Part shown: piece after piece, positions 1-7,400 of the stretch | How the letters are laid out: each line of letters begins with the position of its first letter | How positions within the stretch are numbered: the first letter of the stretch is position 1 | Assembly (NCBI GenBank): GCA_020722825.1 | Contig: DYKC01000023.1 | Coordinates: 1 to 12,846 of the forward strand | Length of the DNA stretch: 12,846 nt | Source of the DNA: Vermiphilus sp. | GTDB taxonomy: Bacteria > Ratteibacteria > UBA8468 > B48-G9 > JAFGKM01 | Direction of reading: 5' to 3' | Notes under the pieces: generated by a model | The model's input: only the letters and a program-made list of their open reading frames with translations | Databases searched by the model: none | Told to the model about the DNA's origin: nothing | Translations under genes and position numbers: made by a program

Positions 1-327
1 TATCTCCAGCATTATACCGATAATCCGCTTGTAATTAATTCACTTATTTCTATTGGTTCAATGATTTTTTGGGCTCAGATTGTAGGAGCCTGGCTTCACG
101 ATTCCTGTCCTGCCAAGCAACTTCCAATGTTGAAATGGAGCGGTCTGCACCGGGTGTTTTTATCTGTGCTTCTTATATCGGTTTTCATTCTTGGTGAACG
201 CGGTAGAATTATTATTCCGATATTTCTTATTTTTTCCATACTCTTGTTCTCTGGGGAAAAAAGGAAACCATCCAAAGTTTTTATGCTGTCAGTAAATTTT
301 TATACTAACTCGCAGTCAAAATTATAG
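1..327 (+). CDS. C-terminal part of an unidentified membrane protein (5' end outside window)
   Basis: The frame is open from the first base of the window and stops at 325-327, so this is probably the 3' end of a longer gene; the first in-frame ATG (61) need not be its start. The translated 108 or so residues contain three hydrophobic stretches: one around the ATG (ISIGSMIFWAQIVGAW), one in the middle (VFLSVLLISVFIL) and one near the end (IIIPIFLIFSILLFSG). They are separated by short charged loops and followed by a basic, Ser/Lys-rich tail. This pattern suggests a polytopic inner-membrane protein. I do not recognise the family. It is convergent with the ribosomal operon and has nothing functional in common with it. 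The main alternative is a chance open frame; the TM-like composition and a hairpin plus T-run just after the stop argue mildly for a real gene. Confidence 0.5.
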   Translation, partial: YLQHYTDNPLVINSLISIGSMIFWAQIVGAWLHDSCPAKQLPMLKWSGLHRVFLSVLLISVFILGERGRIIIPIFLIFSILLFSGEKRKPSKVFMLSVNFYTNSQSKL

Positions 328-354
328 TAATAGCGAAGTAGTTACGGGAGAGTG

Positions 355-380
355 CTATTTTTGAACGCAAAATAGTTTTT
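355..380 (+). terminator. Possible intrinsic terminator of the left-edge gene
   Basis: CTATTTT (355-361) and AAAATAG (369-375) form a perfect 7-bp stem around a 7-nt loop, followed directly by five T residues (376-380). This lies 27 bases after the stop of the plus-strand gene and just beyond the rpsG stop. The stem is AT-rich, so it would be weak. On the minus strand the same stem lacks a T-run, so I see no clear terminator for the rpsG end of the operon. Confidence 0.35.
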
Positions 381-382
381 GG

Positions 383-853
383 TTACCAGCGGTAATGCGC
401 AAACGCGCGATTGGACTCAGCCATTTTATGAGTATCTTCTTTCTTTTTAACGCTCGGGCCCTCACCCTTCGCTGATTCAATAAATTCATCCACCAACCTG
501 TCAGCCATGCATTTCCCTTTTCTTCCTCTGGCAGATTTTATCATCCATCTTATCGCAAGAGCCAGACTTCTATTGGATGGCACTTCCACCGGTATCTGAT
601 ACGTCGCTCCACCAACACGCCTCGCACGAACCTCAACCCTCGGTTTAACATTACCCAATGCCTTCTTAAAAACGGAAAGAGGGTCTTCACTCGTCTTATT
701 CTTAACTCCATCCATAGAATCATAAAATATCTTGTAAGCCAGACTCTTTTTGCCATCCCACATAAGCAGATTTATAAAGGTATCTACCTCATGGTCATTA
801 TATTTGGGGTCACCAGAAATCTCTTTTTTTATTATCTTTTTTCGTCTCGGCAT
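383..853 (-). CDS. rpsG: 30S ribosomal protein uS7
   Basis: uS7 is the assembly-initiating protein of the 30S head and contacts 16S rRNA near the E site and the mRNA exit. The 156-residue product has the family's usual length. It starts MPRRKK and contains the conserved core GNVKPRVEVRARRVGGATYQ, the helix motif SNRSLALAIRWM and the C-terminal MAESNRAFAHYRW. It is the last gene of the operon, starting three bases after the rpsL stop, with its Shine-Dalgarno sequence inside the rpsL 3' end, so it is probably translationally coupled to rpsL. In many bacteria fusA follows at this point. Here the operon ends and a convergent gene begins, which suggests a rearrangement breakpoint. The identification is secure. 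Confidence 0.98.
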   Translation of the reverse strand: MPRRKKIIKKEISGDPKYNDHEVDTFINLLMWDGKKSLAYKIFYDSMDGVKNKTSEDPLSVFKKALGNVKPRVEVRARRVGGATYQIPVEVPSNRSLALAIRWMIKSARGRKGKCMADRLVDEFIESAKGEGPSVKKKEDTHKMAESNRAFAHYRW

Positions 854-856
854 TTT

Positions 857-1255
857 TTAACCCTCCGGTTTTTTCTCGGTCTTTTCTGACGGTCTCTTTG
901 TTCCGTATTTGGACCTTGATTTTTTCCTTCCTTCTACACCACCGGTATCAAATGTTCCCCTGAGAATGTGATACTTTACACCGGGTAGGTCTCTTACCTT
1001 ACCGCCTCTTACAAGAACAATAGAATGTTCCTGCAAATTATGCCCGATACCTGGTATATATGCTATAACCTCTTTCCCATTAGTAAGTCTGACCTTTGCT
1101 ATCTTTCTTAAGGCTGAGTTTGGCTTCTTGGGAGTTGCAGTTTTGACATAAAGACAGACCCCCCTCCTTTGTGGATTTCCTTCCAACGCTGTTGATTTTG
1201 ACTTTTTAGTTTTCTTTTTCCTTTTCTTCTTTATAAGTTGACCATAAGTCGGCAT
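857..1255 (-). CDS. rpsL: 30S ribosomal protein uS12 with Lys88-to-Arg at the streptomycin site
   Basis: uS12 lies at the 30S decoding centre and tunes tRNA-selection accuracy. The 132-residue product has the invariant segments PQRRGVC, TPKKPNSALRK (residues 41-51), GHNLQEHS and RSKYGTKRP. The N-terminus is very basic and the C-terminus runs about eight residues past the usual end. With Met as residue 1, both lysines at 43-44 are kept, but the second streptomycin-linked loop reads GGKVRDLPG instead of the usual GGRVKDLPG. The codons show Lys86 and Arg88, i.e. the two basic residues are swapped. Arg at this lysine is a known streptomycin-resistance substitution in E. coli and M. tuberculosis. 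Asp89, the usual RimO methylthiolation site, is present. It follows rpoBC after a 145-nt gap holding a foldback repeat, and its start is preceded by AAAGGAG. Confidence 0.98.
   Translation of the reverse strand: MPTYGQLIKKKRKKKTKKSKSTALEGNPQRRGVCLYVKTATPKKPNSALRKIAKVRLTNGKEVIAYIPGIGHNLQEHSIVLVRGGKVRDLPGVKYHILRGTFDTGGVEGRKKSRSKYGTKRPSEKTEKKPEG
861..866 (-). promoter_or_regulatory. Shine-Dalgarno of rpsG inside the rpsL 3' end
   Basis: The mRNA reads GGAGGG within the last two sense codons of rpsL (Glu-Gly), seven bases before the rpsG ATG. The rpsL stop lies between the site and the start, so ribosomes finishing rpsL are placed to restart on rpsG. Confidence 0.8.
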
Positions 1256-1270
1256 TTTCCTTCTCCTTTA

Positions 1271-1400
1271 CCCCTCACCCTTAAAAGACGGGATTAGCGA
1301 TTCGGGATTAGGGATTCGGAAAAACTCTTTCCTGCTTTTGTCTTTCCCGAACCTCTAATCCCGATTCCCGAACCCCCTGTCTTTATGGGGAGGGGGTGAT
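1271..1400. repeat. Foldback intergenic repeat, copy A (rpoBC-rpsL gap)
   Basis: This element nearly fills the gap between the rpoBC stop and the rpsL ribosome-binding site. It folds on itself almost end to end. AAAGAC (1284-1289) matches GTCTTT (1379-1384). An inner arm around 1298-1320 pairs imperfectly with 1347-1370 through a shared CGGGATTAG core, and the C-rich left tip faces a G-rich right tip. The left arm also has a 14-nt near-direct repeat (GGATTAGCGATTC then GGATTAGGGATTC). A closely similar copy lies at 9411-9543. I see no ORF in it, and no T-run that would make it a terminator in the operon direction. It resembles a REP/MITE-type dispersed palindrome. Confidence 0.85.
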
Positions 1401-4400
1401 TTATTTCTTAACTGTTTCTTTTTCTAACCCCTGTTCTATTTCCTCGGAAATACGAACATCCGAGACTTCTCTGAATATCCCTGTTCCAGCGGGTATCAAC
1501 CTTCCAAGAATAACATTCTCTTTAAGCCCTGTAAGATAATCCTCTGCCCCCAGTAAGGCAGCACTGGTAAGCACCTTGGTTGTTTCCTGAAAAGATGCTG
1601 CAGAAATAAAACTTTCACTGTTCAGTGCAACCCTTGTTATCCCGAGAACCTGAGGTCTGAAGGTTGCCGGCTTTTTATTCCTAGGCAGTTCATCATTAAT
1701 CTTTTGTATCTTAACCCTGTCTATTTCTTCCCCTTCAAGTAAATAGGTATCTCCAGGATTTTCAACCCTGACCTTGGATAACATCTGGCGGACTATAATC
1801 TCTATGTGTTTATCGTTTATGGTAACTCCCTCTACGCGATAGACACTCTGTATTTCGTTCAGCATATATTCCTGAACCTTTTTCTCTCCTTCTATCTTTA
1901 ATATGTCCTTTAACACCACATGCCCATCCGTAATTCTTTCACCTGCCCTTACTCTGTCTCCAGTACTTACCAGAAGATGTTTCCCTGCAGAAATCTCATA
2001 CTCTTTAACAGTTTTCGTTTCTTCATTGGTCACCACAACCTTTCTTGTCCCTTTGGTAGCAGAAATAACCTCAACAATACCTTCAATCTCACTGAGAATG
2101 GCAGGATTCTTTGGAGTTCTTGCTTCAAAAAGTTCCGATACCCTCGGCAATCCGCCCGTAATATCCTGTACTCTCCTTTCGGCCTTAAATATCTTTGCCA
2201 GAATATCCCCTGGAGATACACTATCTCTTTCTTCAACCACAATATGCGCATCCTCTGGGATATGATAAACCCCAAGTATATGTTTTTTATCATCGGTTAT
2301 CAGAATCTGCGGGTCCATTTCCTCTTTCTGCCTGATTATAACCTTCCTTCTTATGCCGGTTACCGTATCAATCTCCTCTTTTACCGTCTTGCCTATCTCT
2401 ATATCTTTATAACTGACAGTCCCTTCACAATCTGCTATTATAGGTATTGAATACGGGTCCCAGGTAGCTATCGTTTCCCCTGCACTCACTTTCTGACCAT
2501 CCTTTATGAGTATCTCCGAACCAACCCTCAATGTATAGGTGTCTATTTCCCTGTCTCTTTCATCATACAATCCTATCCTGCCTTCCCTCTGGACAACAAC
2601 ATTTCTCCCTTTTCTGTTTTTAACTGTCTTAAGATTTTCAAGATACCTGACTATACAATCTTTTTGAGCTTTATAGGATGATGCCCCTCCGCCTCTTGAT
2701 GCCGCACCTCCTGTATGAAAAGTTCTCAATGTAAGTTGAGTGCCAGGTTCCCCAATGGACTGAGCAGCTATAACCCCTACAGCCTCTCCAACATTGACTA
2801 TTTTCCTTCTTGAAACATCCCAACCGTAACATTTGGCGCAAACACCCTTTTCCGCTTTACAGGTCAGTACGGACCTTATCCTGAGTTTATTTATACCTGC
2901 ATCTAATATCCTCTGGGCTTTATCTTCATCTATAATATCACCTGCACGCACAACGATACTATCCGTCACAATATCAACAACATTGTCCAGAGCAACCCTG
3001 CCTACAATACGGTCTTTTAACGACAGGACTTCTTCATCTCCGACAGTCAGCGGACTTACTAGTATTCCTTCAAGAGTTCCGCAATCCTCCTCACTAACAA
3101 TAACGGAGTGTGCAACATCCACCAGTTTTCTGCTTAAATACCCGGCATCTGAGGTTTTCAAGGCGGTATCAACAAGCCCTTTTCTACCACCATGTATTGA
3201 TATAAAATATTCAAGAAGCGATAAACCTTCTTTAAAATTTTTCTTAACCGGTGTTTCTATAATTTCTCCTATTTCCCCTGTAACTTTTTTGGGTCTTATC
3301 ATCAAACCTCTTATACCCATCAACTGATTTGCCTGGGACTTATTTCCTCGCGCGCCTGAATCAACCATAAGGTAAAGTGAGTTTATTTTGAAAGGTTTTA
3401 TTGAAATATCCTGCCTTAGCGTGTTCATAACCTCCCTGCCTATTTCATTTGTAGCAAATGTCCATATATCAACCAGTTTGCTATATCTTTCACCGTCAGA
3501 AATAATTCCCATTCTATAATTCTTCTGTATTTTTTCTGTTTCGACATTTGCTTCCTCTATAATCCTGTTTCTCTCTGAAGGCACTTTAAGGTCATCTATT
3601 CCTATGGTTATGCCTCCTATGGTTAAAAAATAAAAACCCAGATTTTTAACCTCATCAATGAATTTTATCGTTGCTTCATATCCGCACTTTTTAAATATCT
3701 CTGCTATCAGCTTCTCCAGGTTCTGGCTATGAAACATTTCGTTTTTGAAAGGTATTTTATCAGGAATGATTTCATTAAAAATTATCCTGCCTGCAGTCGT
3801 AGTCAATATTTCACCCCGTTCATTACGCACTTTCAGAGGCCTGTGCAATTCAATCTCGTTGAGGTTATAAAGATAAATTACTTCATTGAATCCCGAGAGA
3901 AGAACCGGATATTCTTCCTCTTCACTCTGGAACGTAAGATATGCACAACCCATTACAATATCTCTTGTCGGAGAAATTATCGGTTTCCCATTTGCAGGAG
4001 AAAGTATATGGGTAGTTGACTTAATAAGCATCTCTGCTTCAAGACATGCTTCGGGAGTAAGAGGAAGGTGAATACTCATTGTATCTCCGTCAAAATCCGC
4101 GTTGAATGCAGGACATACAAGCGGATGTATCTTCAATACATTACCTTCAATAAGTCTCGGTTCAAAAGCCTGTATGCTAAGCCTGTGTAAGGTTGGTTGA
4201 CGATTCAACAGTACAGGATGATTTTTGATTACACGTTCAAGTACTTCCCATACCTCCGGTCTGTTCTCCCTAATGGCCTTTTTAGCACTTCCAAGAGTAT
4301 GGAAATATTCTCTCTTTCTTAATTCCCTCAAAACAAAAGGCCCGAAGAGTTCAAGTGCCATTTCTTTAGGGATTCCGCATTCATGAAGTTTTAATTCAGG

Positions 4401-7400
4401 ACCAACAACTATAACGGCTCTTCCAGAGTAATCAACCCTCTTACCCAGAAGATTCTGTCTGAACCTGCCCTGTTTCCCACGGAGAGCATCTGCCAGAGAT
4501 TTGAGGGGTCTTCTTCCTTTACCCAGAATAGGATTGCCGTGTTTCCCGTTATCCATCAGTGCATCAACAGACTCCTGAAGCATTCGCTTTTCATTTCTTA
4601 CGATAATGTCCGGAGCCTGCAACTGAATGAGTTTTTTCAAACGGTTGTTCCTGTTTATTACTCTCTGGTAAAGGTCATTCAAGTCAGATGCAACAAACCT
4701 GCCCCCATCAAGTGGAAGTAAAGGTCGCAAATCTGGCGGTATAACGGGAATAATGTTGGTTACAAGATATTCAGGTTGGACTTGAGTTTTAAGCAGACCC
4801 TGTACCATCCTGAGTTTTTTTATCAGCATCCTTCTGGTTCCATATGCTTTTTTCTTTTCGCTTTTCAACTGTTGCTTTATTGATTCCTCAACCCTTTGCA
4901 AATCAACCTTTTTTAACAACTCCTGGATTGCCTCAGCGCCAATTCCTGCTCTGAATTTATTGCCATATTTCTCCAGATTTTCGTGGTAGTCGCTCTCGGA
5001 CATAAGGGTTTTTTCTTTGAGAGGGGTGGTTCCTGCATCTATCACTATATACCTCTCATAATAAAGCACCATTTCCAGTTCCAACTGCGACATATCAAGT
5101 AAAAGCCCCATCCAGTTGGAAGTGCTTTTAAATAACCATACATAAGATACAGGAGTCGCAAGTTCTATATGCCCCATCCTTTCGCGCCTTACTCTTGAAG
5201 TGGTAACTTCCACTCCACACCTGTCGCATATTATGCCTTTATACCTTATTTTTTTGTACTTGCCACAGGAGCATTCATAATTCTTTATGGGTCCGAAAAT
5301 CCTCTCGCAAAAAAGTCCATCACGTTCGGGCTTAAACGTTCTATAATTCAGGGTCTCTGCTTTTTTTACCTCACCATGAGACCATTGACGCATAATCGTT
5401 GGGGAGGCGATTTTTATATTGGCAACTTCTATATTTTTTCCGTTTTCTTTTCTGGTTTCAACCCTTAGGTCAAGACCGAGTCCCTGTAGTTCTTTCCTGA
5501 GAACATTAAAAGACTCAGGTGTATTGTCCCCACGATAATCAATGCCTTTTGCAATGCTTTCATACATAGCCTTTCTACCTTCAGTATCATCACTCTTTAC
5601 TGTCAACATTTCTTTCAATGTATGAGCAGCACCATAGCCTTCAAGCGCCCATACCTCCATTTCTCCAAGTCTTTGGCCTCCAAACTGTGCCCTGCCACCC
5701 AGAGGCTGTTGGGTTATAACAGAATATGAACCCGTACTTCTCGCATGGATTTTCTCGTCGGCAAGGTGCTTCAGTTTCATCATATACATATAACCGACTG
5801 TAACAGGCTGTGCAAAAGGTTCTCCTGTCTGTCCATCATACAATATAGCCTTACCGTCTTCAGAAAAACCTGCCTTCCTGAGAAGTTGTTTTATTTCCCA
5901 TTCTTTTACACTGTCAAAAATAGGAGTTTCTATAGTATATCCAAGAGCTTTCAATGCCATGCCCAGATGTGTTTCAAGTACCTGCCCGATATTCATTCTT
6001 GACGGAACACCAAGAGGATTCAAGACTATATCAACAGGAGTCCCATCCTTAAGAAAAGGCATATCTTCTTCAGGAACTATTTTTGAAACAACGCCTTTAT
6101 TACCATGCCTGCCACTCATCTTATCGCCAACCTCCACTTTCTTTTTAACCGCCACTTCAACAACAATCTTACAGATTACATCCGGGTCCAGTTCCGGGCC
6201 TTTCTTTATCTTCAAAACTTTGTTGTGGAGTTCTTTATTATGTCTTTCCAGTTCAGACTCACCGAGAGTTATTATCTTCTGCACATCAGGCCTGTATTTT
6301 TCAGAAATTTTATTCAGAAATTTTTTCCATCCTTCAGGATTTGGCAGGATCTTATACTTTATATTATGAGCACTGGAAAATTTTTTCAGTTCTTCGGTAA
6401 TAACCTTTTTTATTGCCTTTCCTTTGGCGAGATACCTGGCTCTTAATTCCTTTAAGTCTTTGTTAATCTCATCCTCAGACATATTCTCCCTGCGCGTATA
6501 CTTTCTTACATTGATAACCGTTCCTTTCGTGCCCGGAGGAACTTTCAATGAAGTATTTTGAACATCCTTAGCCTTTTCACCAAATATGACCCTTAAAAGT
6601 TTCTCTTCAGGGGTAAGTTCAGACTCACCTCTCGGAGTAACCTTCCCTACCAATATGTCATCAGGCTCAACTTCGGAACCAATTATTACAATCCCTTCTT
6701 TATCCAGGTTCTTCCGTCTCTCCTCGGGAGTATCGGGCAGGTCGGAGGTGATCTCTTCGGGACCGAGTTCTGTCTCTCTTACCTGAACCTCGAATTCCTT
6801 TATGTGTATTGAAGTAAAAAAATCTTCCTTAACAAGACGTTCGCTTAACAATATTGCATCTTCATAATTGTAACCATGCCACGGCATAAAAGCCACCAGG
6901 AGATTTCTTCCCAGTGAAAGCTCTCCGCTTCTTGAAACTGCAGGCCCATCAGAGATAATCTGTCCTTTCAAAATCCTCTCCCCCATACTTACGATAGGCC
7001 TCTGATGAAAACAAGTATCCTGATTGGTCCGGACAAAATTCTTCAGACAATATATGTCTTCCCCTTCCCACGGGAAAATTCCCTTTTTATCCCTCTTGAC
7101 AATTATTTTTTCACCGTCAACATAACTGACTATTCCATCATTCTTTGCCTTCACAACAACACCGCTATCTCTGATGACATATCTTTCCATACCGGTTTTT
7201 ACAAGAGGAACCTCACTTTTAACCAGCGGTACTGCCTGCCTCTGCATGTTTGACCCCATCAAAGCTCTATTGGAATCATCATGCTCAAGAAAAGGAATTA
7301 AGGACGCACTAATACCCACTATCTGTACAGGTGATATTCCTATATAATCAATTTTTTCACGGGCAACATCTCCAAAATTCCCTCCTTTGGTCCTGACAGT

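Noticed and set aside
1290..1320. Tandem GGATTAG-type units, possibly CRISPR-like or telomere-like
   Set aside because: There are only two imperfect units with no spacers; they form one arm of a foldback element.
1256..1400. Terminator between rpoBC and rpsL
   Set aside because: The foldback has no T-run after its stem in the operon direction, and the same sequence occurs between rplJ and rplL, where termination would be harmful.
1903..2450. Plus-strand open frames opposite rpoBC
   Set aside because: They are Ser/Thr/Leu-rich antisense shadows of a strongly conserved gene, without ribosome-binding sites or recognisable domains. Similar frames opposite other genes were rejected for the same reason.
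2165..2700. Extra block in the beta' trigger loop as a novel domain
   Set aside because: It matches E. coli SI3 in position and in many residues, so it is a known lineage-specific insertion.
5388..5393. Internal ATG (Met1178) as a separate rpoC start
   Set aside because: It lies inside conserved beta' sequence, would remove conserved N-terminal residues and has no Shine-Dalgarno sequence upstream.
6240..6510. Lys/Glu-rich block in beta as a foreign domain insertion
   Set aside because: It aligns in position with the SI2-type insertion known from Gram-negative beta subunits, so it is family variation.
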